Made by a program: the position numbers and the translations under genes. A stretch of 64,000 nucleotides of DNA from positions 159,252,388-159,316,387 of the forward strand of contig OY294068.1 of assembly GCA_958510875.1 (NCBI GenBank), given 5' to 3'. Positions 34,963 to 45,179 of the stretch are shown here, one piece after another. The DNA is from Endomychus coccineus (lineage: Eukaryota; Arthropoda; Insecta; Coleoptera; Endomychidae). The notes under the pieces were generated by a model. It was not told the origin of the DNA, ran no database searches, and worked only from the letters and a program-made list of their open reading frames with translations. Within the stretch, counting starts at the first letter, position 1; every line of letters begins with the position of its first letter.

Positions 34963-35902
34963 TTGACGTGACAACGTCTTATAATTCGATGGAGCCGGCT
35001 GCACGCACGAAACCACATGACTCGTGCGGCGTTACCTAGCTCTGAGGCGTTCCATTTGAGGCTTGAAGTGCAAGCGAGAGCGCGGAACGAGCGACAAAGA
35101 GGCACAATCGGCCTCCGCGTTCGGCAGCGCTCGACATCTGTCTCTCTCCTACTTGAGTGAGCGATGCGTCCTCGTGGACAGCTGCTATACAATAATACAT
35201 CTACATGTTTACGTCAAGTATGAAGTGCAGTGAAAAGTGAATGTGGTGTCAATAAAGGTAATGATTCTTTCGATATTAAATATATGTTCAGTGATATATT
35301 GTCGAATATTCGTGCTTTCATCATTAAAATAAATAGCATCGCTCCGCTAGTGCAGCGATTGTAGGTTATACTATAATTGACAAAACTATAACAATAAGTT
35401 AACAGAACAATTTCACGATGAGTAAAAAATCAATTGCTTTACTATTCGATCGAAATAATTATCGAGCGTAGCTATGATTTCAAAAAATTGAAACATAAAT
35501 GTTAAATCTTCCACATATCATAACAACGTGTCTGAAATGATAGGTTGGACCAGCCAGCCGTCAAAGGGAACAATTTTCTCCTATATCAAACACATTGAGG
35601 CGGGCTTTTTAAAAGCTAGAGTTACAAAAATTTTAATGATGTTTCCAAATTTTAAATTTTAAATTTAAGATTTATGGACAATAATTTCATCACAGTTTAT
35701 TCTTATAATAAATTATTCAAAATTATTACTTTTTTACAACAAATTACAATTAAATTTGCAAAAATAATTAAGTAACTAATTGAACAACAACTTTTATACA
35801 GTTTACTTGCTGAAAGAAATAATGTCAATACAAAATTTATTATTATAAAATAATAAAATCAAAAATTAAATTTTAACAGTCGAGTGACGTTGTCACGTTC
35901 AA
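34963..35902. mobile_element. DNA-transposon-like element with terminal inverted repeats and a CpG-rich end
   Basis: TTGACGTGACAACGTC (34963-34978) is inverted at the other end as GACGTTGTCACGTTCAA (35886-35902), one base longer. The left 230 bp is strikingly GC- and CpG-rich, whereas the right 600 bp is AT-rich. The left end closes with GTGGTGTCAATAAAGGTAAT, which could be a short exon with a GT splice donor. No transposase frame is present, so it would be non-autonomous. The family is not named because the ends alone do not decide it; no target duplication is obvious. The minus frame at 34938-35192 follows base composition and is not supported. Confidence 0.5.
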
Positions 35903-36042
35903 CTATCGTCAGTAAACCGACTTTACAGTCAACCGATTTTTTAATACTACTAAACATTTGATTCAATAACCGCTTTTACGAACAAAATTATGAGTTCATA
36001 TTGTAAAATTAAACACCACTATGTTGATAAAACTTTTATTTG

Positions 36043-36094
36043 TAACTTCAGTTACTCGAGTTTCGGCATTCTTATGCCATCTTTAGAAGTTATT
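36043..36094 (-). ncRNA. Orphan hammerhead-ribozyme-like motif
   Basis: Minus strand: stem I arm TAACTT, then CTAAAGA (core CTGANGA with G5 changed to A), an extra T, stem II GGCAT/ATGCC closed by AAGA, GAAA, stem III ACT-CG-AGT, then A at the cleavage position. After a 4-nt bulge, AAGTTA pairs back with stem I. All three stems form, and the tiny stem III with a 2-nt loop matches the PLE type. G5 is invariant in active hammerheads, so cleavage is unlikely. No PLE coding sequence is visible nearby; it is probably a solo terminal repeat. Confidence 0.6.
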
Positions 36095-36284
36095 CTGATA
36101 CCATTAAATTACATAACGTCTCTTCTACTATGAATGTACTTATTGATAGGTAGCAGAGGATTATTGTGGTCGGTCATTCATGAACTTGACGATTATCACT
36201 ATAGGATTACAAGGTTTTACATTTTAATAATAACGAATTGCTTCCAAAAGTGGAGTTTTTGACTGATGAATTTCCTTAGGTTAT

Positions 36285-36735
36285 TCTTACATGGTAACAC
36301 TATTGAATTGCTTGACGACACACGGTACAAATGAAGGAAATATTTCTTTTCAAAATATTTTGTTCAAAATTGATATTTCTGTAACTACTACGAGCATGTT
36401 CATGAAAGTCTGGCTAATTAATCTCCTTAGTTTACTCAAACATAGTATGACTACATTCTTTGACAAACCGTACGAATGGATAAGATTTTGTAAAAAATAT
36501 TTTCCTTCATTTGTATGTTTTGTCTAGGGATATTCTAGTAGTACCATGTGGGAGTAACTCGAGGAGAACCATTAGCCAAAATTTCAAGAGCAAGCTCGTC
36601 GTAGTTTCAGCGAAATCCATATTTCAAAAAATTATTTCCTTCACTTGTATGGTTTGTCAAGGAATATTATGATGTTGCCATGTAAGTTTTACCTGTGGAG
36701 GTTCATGGGCCAATGGGCTCGTCCTAGTTTCAGAC
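36285..36735. repeat. Three diverged copies of a roughly 130-bp repeat, the first inverted
   Basis: A block containing ATTTCCTTCA(T/C)TTGTA, GGTTTGTCAAG and TTGCCATGTAAG occurs on the + strand near 36500 and 36640. It also occurs inverted at 36285-36415, where TTACATGGTAACACTATTGA starts the unit. The + frame at 36291-36527 crosses it and is not a credible gene. Confidence 0.55.
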
Positions 36736-36739
36736 TTCG

Positions 36740-37295
36740 ATTCTGGAAAAAAAATCGGTTGTAAAGCTGCTCTCTCTAACAACAGTTGTGATCCTTCATT
36801 TTCACGTACTTCGATGTAGTAGTTATTTATTGTTTTGTGAAGAGTTCAATTTGTTGTACACTAAATGACAGTAACTTCAGCATGTTCGCAGTTTACACAG
36901 CACAGCACGACGTGAATGTGGGTGGAATTATAGTTCTGAAAGAACCGTTTCTGTGTACTTCTGAAGTATACATTTTTGATTCTCGGAGAATATATCAGTA
37001 ACCCAGAATGTATTTGCGAATGTTTTGGCGAAAATAGCACGGAAAATTGCTCAAGTGATTTGGTTGTATAAATAAACTACTACAAGTTCATTTCTTTGTT
37101 CCTTCGAACAACCCACATACAACAACTTGGCATAGGAATTTTTTTTGTCCTTCTAGATCTAAGTAAACTATTGTGCTCGATGGATCAGCTTGTATATTTA
37201 GGTTTTGTTTCGACTGGCGCTGAACAAGTCTCAGTGAGTTGTCTGCGCCTGCGTAGGGATAACATGGGCAATAAGAACCTCCCCTTCCAGGACTT
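36740..37295. other. No gene seen
   Basis: The frame 37096-37485 starts here in sequence with no recognisable content; only its last third belongs to the LINE described next. Confidence 0.35.
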
Positions 37296-37299
37296 TGGA

Positions 37300-38850
37300 G
37301 GTCCTGGTGACACTCGTCCCTTTACATCTTCACCTGGGTCTGGGCCAGTGAATATGTGTGTCCGTGCCTATCAGATAAGGCAGAATTTGATATCGACTGA
37401 CTGGGGCAACATGGTCTGCGAAACTTTTCCGTCGGGGGGACTCGTGTGGTTCACAGATGGGTCCATGGTTGCCTACTCCAGATGAGCCCGAATTTACTAG
37501 TTCTCACCTAGAGTGGCACTTTCAGTTTCCTCAGGTACTCGAGTGAACCTTTCCCAGATCGAGGTCTGTGCAACATGGATCTGTGCCGTGGAGAACTTGA
37601 GACTGAAAAACCGTGGTATGCGCATTTCTATCTTCATCGACAGTCAAGCGGCCCTGAGCATGTTTCGCGTCCAATTACGTCTTCCATGGTTGTTTTGGAA
37701 TGCGGGGAGGCCCTGGCTGGATTGTCACAAGTGCAAGCAAACTTCAGCTAGTGTGGGTACCATAGACCTATTATCCTGAGGAGAATTGTTCACATTCAAA
37801 CGTGATCAGACATTGCCAAAATTTTGGGCCACTCATACCGCTGTATATTACATGGCCGTATGGAATGTGCTGTTGCCGGATTAGTTGTTCTGTGTGCCGG
37901 ATTGAGATTTGTAATTATTATAAAAACGACCTTTGCATAATTTATTGGTTATATTAGAAACAATACTGTTGAAATGTCGTTTTCTCCTAAAAATATTCCA
38001 TAATTTATGGCAACCTGGAATATACAATCGAATTATAGAACACTTAAATTTTTAAATATAGAACTATTCCATTCCATTGAATCATTCTTTCAGATGGTGA
38101 CTTCGTTCTGTACTACGCAATCTGACAGCTTCCGTATTTCTCGTAACTATTTCGAAGCGGTGTTGCCTTACAAGTGGTACCAAGTTTTCAATCATAGTTA
38201 CAGCATTGCCAATAAAGAGTAATTATGACTCGACGACAAAGAGGTCCGTTGATTTTCCTCGTCATACTTCATGTAATCATTGCGACAAGTCAAATGGAGT
38301 TTTATGAATGAGATGTTTCGTCTCCTTAGGATAATAGGTCTATGGTGGGTACCCACTCTGGCGTGAGGGAATATGAAATGGGCGATGTATTGGCCAAAAG
38401 GGGTTCCCTAGGTACCTCTGGCCTCGATCCAATAACCAGAATCTAATCGATTACTCCATGCACTCACGAGAGCTTTTGAACTGATAGTGGCTTTTGTAGC
38501 AGCCGAAACGTCACTTCGAAGAATTCTCGCTCGGACGCTCGAAAACCCTCCTTCCCACCACGAGCACAAGAGCCATGAAACTGGGGATATGAGTCCTTTC
38601 AGGCCACTGTCGCCTAAATAGATATCTACTATCTATGAGTATTGTTGACGTTCCAGGTTGTAATATAGAAACGGAGAGGCATAGGAAACTGCCTCTCATG
38701 TCTTCGTAGAATGTTCAGCACTGGCTTCTCTTAGGGTGTTACATCTTACCAGCGTATCCAAGTAGTATTGTTTCAATATGCGCGCAATGGACCCAATCAA
38801 ATGCTCTGCGTCCGCTATCATTGATTGATTGATTCTTTGGTTGTGTTGGA
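37300..38850 (+). pseudogene. LINE fragment (RNase H and C-terminus), split by a DNA transposon
   Basis: The left part (37300-37760) reads LVWFTDGSM (RNase H first catalytic Asp) and, after a frameshift, VALSVSSGTR, EVCATWICAVENLRLKNRGM, ISIFIDSQAALS (second Asp) and LVWVP. The sequence then breaks at 37760 and resumes at 38345 with the duplicated bases, continuing THSGVREYEMGDVLAKRGS (usual HSGVxGNExADxLAK). The C-terminal cysteine block TASHVFVECSALASLR follows near 38690-38735. The element closes with a CAATGGACCCAATC block and ATTGATTGATTGATTC near 38818-38833. The copy at 45.2-46.1 kb has the same 3' end. Confidence 0.85.
37761..38344. mobile_element. Non-autonomous DNA transposon, 584 bp, 8-bp target duplication
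   Basis: The ends are inverted repeats: CATAGACCTATTATCCTGAG at 37761-37780 against the reverse complement of 38325-38344, with one mismatch in about 25 bp. GTGGGTAC flanks the element on both sides (37753-37760 and 38345-38352), and removing the element with one copy restores the LINE RNase H sequence. An 8-bp duplication with CA...TG ends fits hAT or P superfamily elements. The + frame at 38007-38222 shows no transposase motif. Confidence 0.85.
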
Positions 38851-38854
38851 CGAT

Positions 38855-39365
38855 ACAATTCGTGATGAACCATCTACATAAACGAGTTTAGGACCGTCTG
38901 TCAGGTTGCCATGCTATTAATTGAATTACCAAAGTTCAATTTCGATGCTTATTCGATATTGCTTGTTATAATAATACACAGATACAAGATTAAATAAAAT
39001 AGACACAGCTCCTATAGAAGCTTCCCTTACAAGATATCTACATCCGTTTGCAAGCTCATTCGTGTTAAAGTGCAATTTTCACTATAACAGAATTTAGTGA
39101 ACTTCTGTTGGGAGTTTTGAAACAAAATAATTGAACTAAGCACAAGAATGCTCGTTATACTGAACTCACTACCGTAATTGAATAAGGAATTTTGAAGAAC
39201 CTGGCTGAAGTACAATAGCCACAATTGTCTTGGCTTAGGAAGCGAGAAGTACAAATTACTAATGCGGATTCCTATGAAGGATTTACTCCGTCACAATTCA
39301 GATATTATTTCACGCAATTAAGAGGAAATATTGACATGCGGCATCCCCGGAAAATTCAGTAAATG
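38855..39365. other. No gene seen
   Basis: No supported feature between the LINE tail and the Helitron. The minus frame at 39027-39254 is unassigned. Confidence 0.4.
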
Positions 39366-39368
39366 AAA

Positions 39369-40515
39369 TCTAATATATAAAATTCTCGTGTCACAATGTT
39401 CGTTCCCATACTCCTCCGAAACGGCTTGCCCGATTATTTTGAAATTTTTTATGCATATTCAGTAAGTTTGAGAATCGGCTACTATCTATCTTTCAAACAC
39501 CTAAGTGATAAGGGGTGTCCACCCCAAAAAAAAATTTTTTATTTTTTGTATAAAATTTTTTTTCTTTTTTTTTTATTATGTGGCATTAAAAATACATACA
39601 ACCCTAAATTTTCACTCTTCTATCACCAACCCCTGCTTTTTAATAGTCATTTTAATAATTTTATAATTTTTTATCCCGCTCGATAACATCAATCACCATC
39701 ACTTGGTAAGTTATCCCCTCCATGTGTCTACCCGATGTACACACGAATTACATAAATTTCGAGTGGCTTGCAGAAAGAGCAATTTTAGCGGCAAGAAATG
39801 TGGACGTTGACATTTTGAATCTGAAGATACAACAGTTATTGCCAGGGGACTTTGTATCATATAAATCTATTGATACAGTTTGCGATGCCACTGAAGCTGT
39901 AAATTTTCCAACAGAGTTTCTGAATTTACTGGATTTGCCAGGCATTCCACCGCATAACTTACAATTGAAGGTTGGATCTCCAATTATTTTGCTTCGTAAA
40001 ACGTTATCGAAGCCACCATTTTAAATGGCAAGTTTCGAGGGGAAAATATATTAATACCACGAATACATATTATACCCACAGATGTGTCAATTCAATTCAA
40101 GCGTATCCAATTTCCGATTAGATTGGCATTTACAATGACTATCAATAAATCCCAAGGCCAAACAATGTCTGTTTGTGGCTTAGATTTGAGCTCACCATGT
40201 TTTTCACACGGACACAAGTTTGTTTGTATTAGCTAAGGACGGGCTAACAAAAAATATTGTTCACGCTGTAGCATTACGAGATTAACATTATCTAATGAAT
40301 TAATGATATAAATAATTATTACTTAAAATAAATTTAAAAAATGAATGTTTGGTGTTTTGTTATTTTTATATTCCTTCATCGTTCACAGCGCTCCATGCCT
40401 TTTTCACTCATATACCACATCCTTACACACTTCCAATAAGTTAGTTATTTTTTTTTAACTAGAAATTGTCTAGAAATTATTTACATGTCAATACAACGTT
40501 TGCCGGGTCAGCTAG
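39369..40515 (+). mobile_element. Helitron, internally deleted, both ends present
   Basis: The element begins TCTAATATATAAAATTCTCG, a 5' end with the required TC, and ends GTTTGCCGGGTCAGCTAG with the required CTRR, lying between A and T as Helitrons insert. Inside, 39760-40240 encodes the C-terminal part of the PIF1-type helicase: LNLLDLPGIPPHNLQLKVGS, then PIILLRK, and beyond a stop FKRIQFPIRLAFTMTINKSQ followed by GQTMSVCGLDL and PCFSHG. These are the last helicase motifs (usual TINKSQGQT and FSHGQLYVALSR); the motif VI end is missing. The Rep endonuclease half is deleted, so the copy is non-autonomous. Confidence 0.9.
39760..40285 (+). pseudogene. Helitron helicase (PIF1-like), C-terminal remnant
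   Basis: An open frame to 40024 is followed by a stop and a continued similarity to about 40260. The TINKSQGQT block is intact. The final motif is cut after HGHKFV, where VALSR would follow. Relative to a full RepHel protein of well over 1000 residues only about the last 150 residues are left. Confidence 0.8.
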
Positions 40516-40519
40516 TATA

Positions 40520-41385
40520 ATATATAAATATGTAACTTAATTCACTCGAATCGTTGATTGAAAGGATTTTACCTTCAATCAATGCGTGGATTTTAAGTCT
40601 ACTTTTTACCATTGAGTTCTCGATAAGAAAACTTCACTATTTTGAACCAGCCACGCCTGTCTGAATCCTCGTCTCCCACAGCGACTTACCAGAATGTATC
40701 TTTGGCTTCGGCGCTTACGTGATGTGAAATCATTTTACGTTTCGGAATTTGGAGAATGAAAAAATGTTTAGACCAGTAGAATCAATGCAATTTTGCAAGA
40801 AAATACCATACTATCACATTATTAGTTTTGCTTTCGTACAGTAATAAATAGAATAATAACAATAGATTATGTACCGACGTTAACCTCGCCCATATTAGAT
40901 AATTTTAATGTTGATAAAAGAACATTACTATTTTCTTTGATTTTCAAAAAAAGATTTAATACAGTAGTGCCTTCAAAATTATTCTAAGAAAAATTAGAAC
41001 ATATAGCATTCGCTCCAATTAATAGAGAATTACTTAACTGAAAGGAATTAAAAAGTCCGAATATGTAGCACCCTATGTGGATGGCAAGATAACCATCACA
41101 ATTTGATTACGCGGACCGATCAAGGTCTCAGGTATATTTTAAGGGTGCCTGAAACTCGTCACACAGAGCTTTCTTTGGTAAGAACAGAAAATGTGGGCGG
41201 ATGTTGATCATTACGGTTAATTGAATATTTATTGCTTATTTAGGCTAGGCAGGGGCTTGTTTCCGAACTTATAAGCATCATATTTTTCGTGTTGTACGTG
41301 CTTACAGGTAATAGTATTTATTATTATTGTTTTCAGAATTTAAAATGTCGCTCCTGAAAGAAATTACTAGTTTCCTATACATCGA
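40520..41385. other. No gene seen
   Basis: AT-rich. No supported feature before the MULE. Confidence 0.4.
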
Positions 41386-41389
41386 TCTT

Positions 41390-42633
41390 CAAGTAATAAA
41401 ACTGTTTGTAGGTGAATCAAACGGCCGGAATGTAAGGTTTATGTTTATACCAATGGGGAATCGGTTAGTTTTGTTGTAATAATATCAAAAAATCAACGTA
41501 ATCACGAACCTGAAGGGAAAATTGCTAAACAAGTTCTTAGTGTTGACTGCAAAAGAAAGGCGGAGGAAGAACCTACAGAGAGACCAACTAAAACATTGCA
41601 CGAAGAATTAGCTTCAAATGGTTTTCCCTCAAATTTTTCTTCAGAAACATTGACTTCCCTAGACTCAAAATGCGTCAAAGGAAATATGTGCAATGGACGT
41701 TGCAAGACATTGCCACCTCTGGCTCGCCCAGCCAACGAAGATCACTGTTATCTGCAAGAACATTCATACAAAACATCAAGAGAGGAAAATTTTGTTTTGG
41801 ATAATGATTTCCGAAATGGAATTGTAATTTTAAGCTGCCAAACAAATTTGAAATTTTCAATTTTCATGTTAGTCGAGTTTTATAAACAAGATGGCACATT
41901 CCAATACTGCCCAAAATTTTCCACTCAACTACTTATCATACATGGTTACATATATTGACACTATATACCGCTAGTGTGTAGTTTACTGGAAAACAAATCA
42001 GAAGAAACGTGTAGACTCTGTTTGGAAAAAATTGAGTTTATTTGTTCTCTTAACAATTTAAGTTTTCTTCCTGAGGAAGTAGTGGTTGTTTTTGGAATTG
42101 CCAAACATACTGCAGCTCGTAAAGTGTGATATAACGTTACAATCATTTTTTGACGCTTCCATCTTACTCAGTCTTGGTGGCGTAAAATACAAAAGTTGAG
42201 GTTATGTGGTGAATATAAAAATAAAAATTGTGAAACTGGAAAGTGGCCTCGTTATAGTTTTGGTATGGTATTTTCAAATCTAAATCAGGTAAACGATTCC
42301 TTTGTTTTTGAGTTACTTGCGATAAAACCAGGTGACGATAAGTTAACCATTTTTGCTGATTATTTGGTGGATTATGTTATATCCGACGAAGCCACTTTTC
42401 CATCCCACATTTGGGCTGAGGCTTCTCCAACTCTAAATAAAACCACGAACGCTTGCGAGTCCTTTCACTCCCATTTCATGGATGCTTTGTTAAAATTTCA
42501 AATAGAAGTGTACATAAAATGTAATAGTGTATTTACTCCTTGTAATTCTGAAAACTTAGACTTGGAACAACAAAAGATTACTACCCTCCATTTTGTTGAA
42601 GTTGTTTCAAATACATATGTACACAATCCATAA
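41390..42633 (+). pseudogene. MULE (Mutator-like) transposase with FLYWCH-type N-terminus, broken
   Basis: Across four frame segments the + strand reads as one MULE protein. ECKVYVYTNGESVSFVV then NHEPEGKI is the end of a FLYWCH zinc finger, followed by the linker RKAEEEPTERPTKTLHEEL. The first catalytic Asp sits in QDGTFQYCPKFSTQLLIIHG. SLLENKSEETCRLCLEKI comes next, then VVVVFGIAKHTAARK, where the usual second Asp (VDFE) is Val and the Glu is Gly. RFHLTQSWWRKIQ follows, then YKNKNCETGKW, FADYLVDYVISDEATFPSHI and TTNACESFHS with the final catalytic Glu. Stops and at least two frameshifts break it. No terminal repeats were identified. Confidence 0.85.
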
Positions 42634-42979
42634 AATATGTAGTATTATGATGTATAAATTGTCAATGTTTTTCTTCCGCGTACTATGTAAAATTTATGTA
42701 ATATAAGTACATTATATTCTTGCACATATTTTTATCACACTTATTTAGTGAATAAATGAAGTAAAACCGACCTCATAATTTTATTTCTGAATCATATTAA
42801 TTTTTTTTGTGAACGTTCACATATCTCTTGAACGCCTATGATGACAAAACTGTTGTATCAACAAGGTTTCAATTGTATTTTGTATTTCAAAATCAATAAT
42901 TATCTTTGTGACGAATTTCGTAGTCCCAAAATCGAACAGAGTGTCATATGACGAATATCTTACACGAATTTATGCTTAC

Positions 42980-43320
42980 CTGCGTACTGTGCCCAATTTC
43001 GAATTCCCCCCTGATATCCACATAATCAAAACCGTTATACATCAAGGCATGAAATTAGCGCCAACCCCTTTTCCTATATTTATCAATAATTTTCTTCTAT
43101 TTAAAAATTACATATCCTATGCAGACGACACTATTTTAATATGTGAGGGTGTATCCTGGAACGATGCTTGGTATAAAGCACGATCCAAAACTAAGTTTAC
43201 AGCGTTTACAGAAAGTGTACAACTATATAAATTTGGAAAATTGTTTCACCACATAGTGACATTCCCAAAACTAGGACTTAAGAATTAAAGCTAAATCAAA
43301 AACCATGGCCTTAAATATTA
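42980..43320 (+). pseudogene. LINE reverse-transcriptase fragment
   Basis: VIHQGMKLAPTPFPIFINNF is a degraded VxQGxxLxPxLFxIxINDL block, followed by ISYADDTILICEGVSWNDAW, an RT active site with intact YADD and the typical CEGxSWNDA context of jockey-like LINEs. The frame 42908-43288 is open across it. Upstream and downstream domains are missing. Confidence 0.75.
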
Positions 43321-43324
43321 GAAA

Positions 43325-43818
43325 TTGATTAGAAATTTTGAGAGGTACAAAATGCATTCTAAATATTGAGATGATATCCTTTTCCTTGAGTACGTAAGAT
43401 ATAGGGATTTAGGGTGAAATTGTGATTATCTTCGAATAAGTAATTCACGTGATCAGAGTTACCTTTTTGTGCCCGTAACTTCTCAAATGTTAAGGGAATC
43501 TTTCACCGAAACTGCAACCAGTTTGTCCATGTACAAGGGATTACGGCCATCTCTCCTCAGCATGTGAGCTGCAGGTTTTTTCAATTTGTCTTTTTGAGAT
43601 ATATCAATAATTCAAAATATACAAAACATAAATTGAAGAAATCCAGAGTTTATAGGTTGAGGTGTGACTGTATTCCACGAATATTTGAGAAGTCTCGGGC
43701 TCGAAAAAGGGAACTTTGATAACGCAAATCATCAATAGGAAGACAATTACAATTTCACCCTTGATCTCGATATTTTACATATTCAAGAAAAAGAACATAA
43801 AATCAATATTGTAGAATT
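43325..43818. other. No gene seen
   Basis: No supported feature. Confidence 0.4.
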
Positions 43819-43900
43819 ATCAAGCTATTGCATAGCTTTTATCGCGGGCTTTGAGCGCGGCGACCGAATCAACAAATTCCGTAACGAAAATAACCTAACA

Positions 43901-43914
43901 CCCCCCCCCCCCCC
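43901..43914. repeat. C14 homopolymer
   Basis: Fourteen consecutive C just inside Helentron copy 1. Length is probably unreliable in the assembly. Confidence 0.95.
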
Positions 43915-44086
43915 ACTCCGCCTACCATGTAGCTCGGCCGAGCGTTTGCTTAACGTGTATGTATATGGTACGGCTGTACGAAGCTCGCACGGATCGAGAC
44001 GAGCTGCTCCGAAATCATACGAATATGTAAGCAGCTGTTTGTGAGAAACTATATATGGGTGTATAGGTATCTATCATATCTTTATA

Positions 44087-44692
44087 ATGCCACACTCACC
44101 ACATGTGCGCCCCGTAAGTATACATGTAGGTATATATACTGTTGTAGATACTGTTCCAAAAGGTGGGGTAGCTATTTACCAAAATAATAATAATGTTACT
44201 AATATTATGACTCCGAATATTGAAATAAATATTACACACGTTAACGATGTTAATGTTAGGCGCTCATTTGTTGGAGATATTTGTGCGTGCTCATGCAAAC
44301 TTAGAAATGGCCTACACATAGTCATGGTAGCAATTTACATTTATCCGAATCCAAATTCGGACGAGGTAGAGCATTTTATTCATCACACTTTACTGGAGTA
44401 CACTGAAGAAGGGTCGAAAATACTTGGTACAAATGGTAATAAATTTCCACTTATCTTGGCTGGCGATTTCAACATCAACTTCGCTGATAAAAAATCAGAG
44501 CGGTTGACAACTTTTCTTTCGGAAAAATTGAATTTGAAAATGAATAATGATCCACAAGAATCCACAACAAAATATGGGACCACCATTGACGCGGTATTTT
44601 CCAGATATTTAGAGGATATCAAGTCTCAAACTTATGTTTCTTATTTCAGTTACCATAAACCTATAGTTTCAATGATAAAAATTCCTCAATAA
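44087..44692 (+). pseudogene. Helentron endonuclease/exonuclease/phosphatase (EEP) domain, N-terminally truncated
   Basis: The 201-codon frame becomes homologous to copy 2 at about residue 21 (DTVPKGGVAIYQNNNNVT); the first 20 residues come from unrelated sequence. The EEP motifs are LAGDFNINF (GDFN at 126-129, catalytic Asp and Asn), TTIDAVF (165-171) and YFSYHKPI (188-190). In the last block the usual S-D-H is S-Y-H, so a catalytic Asp is lost. The N-terminal catalytic half (the Asn and TES blocks present in copy 2) is missing. The protein would be inactive. Confidence 0.8.
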
Positions 44693-45179
44693 CCTACATG
44701 TATTGTAAGATAATAAAAATATTTTAAACGATATTAACTTCTCGTTTATTCAATAAAAGAAAAAAATTTGTTTTCTTATCGGTCACCACGCTCAAAAAGT
44801 GTAACTTGAATTAATATCAAAGAAAAAAAAAATACTGCATAAATAAAAAATAACTAAATACTTATAATTGCATAAGTTGATAAAAAAATGCTATGCAATA
44901 GCTTAACCGCAGCAGTCCCCGAGTGCCACACGTATTTTTTTTATTGAATTATTATTGAAATACGGTAATGAGCTGAGGTAGAATACACATTTGGGCTCCA
45001 TTACTTGAAATATAGTGTCCAAAGTTGTGAAGTAATACTTATAGGAACAATTATATGTCAATAAAGTTGATCACAATGAAGATTAACAATTAGTTTTTGC
45101 GTATCAGAACAAGCCACTAGCCAATGGAGGATAAAACACAAAATTTGGGTGGATATTTTTTATTTCTCGTAACAAATCC

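Larger units (their letters stand above)
43822..44933 (+). mobile_element. Helentron (Helitron2-type) copy 1, deletion derivative
   Basis: The 5' end AAGCTATTGCATAGC (43822-43836) is perfectly inverted near the 3' end (44890-44904), followed by CAGTCCCCGAGTGCCACACG at the 3' terminus. One terminal and one subterminal inverted repeat is the arrangement described for Helentrons. Copies 2 and 3 share the 5' segment TTATCGCGGGCTTTGAGCGC, and copy 2 shares the 3' segment. Between 43895 and 44145 the sequence, including a C14 run, does not match copy 2 and looks like filler at a deletion that removed Rep and helicase. The remaining gene is the endonuclease fragment at 44087-44692. Confidence 0.75.

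Noticed and set aside
34938..35192. Arg/Cys-rich minus-strand frame of 84 codons
   Set aside because: It follows the CpG-rich end of a transposon-like element; composition alone produces the frame.
38511..38699. Minus-strand frame of 62 codons
   Set aside because: It is antisense to the LINE C-terminal region.
39396..39686. 96-codon + strand frame at the Helitron 5' end
   Set aside because: It lies in the Helitron 5' untranslated region and runs through poly-T sequence; no Helitron protein motif.
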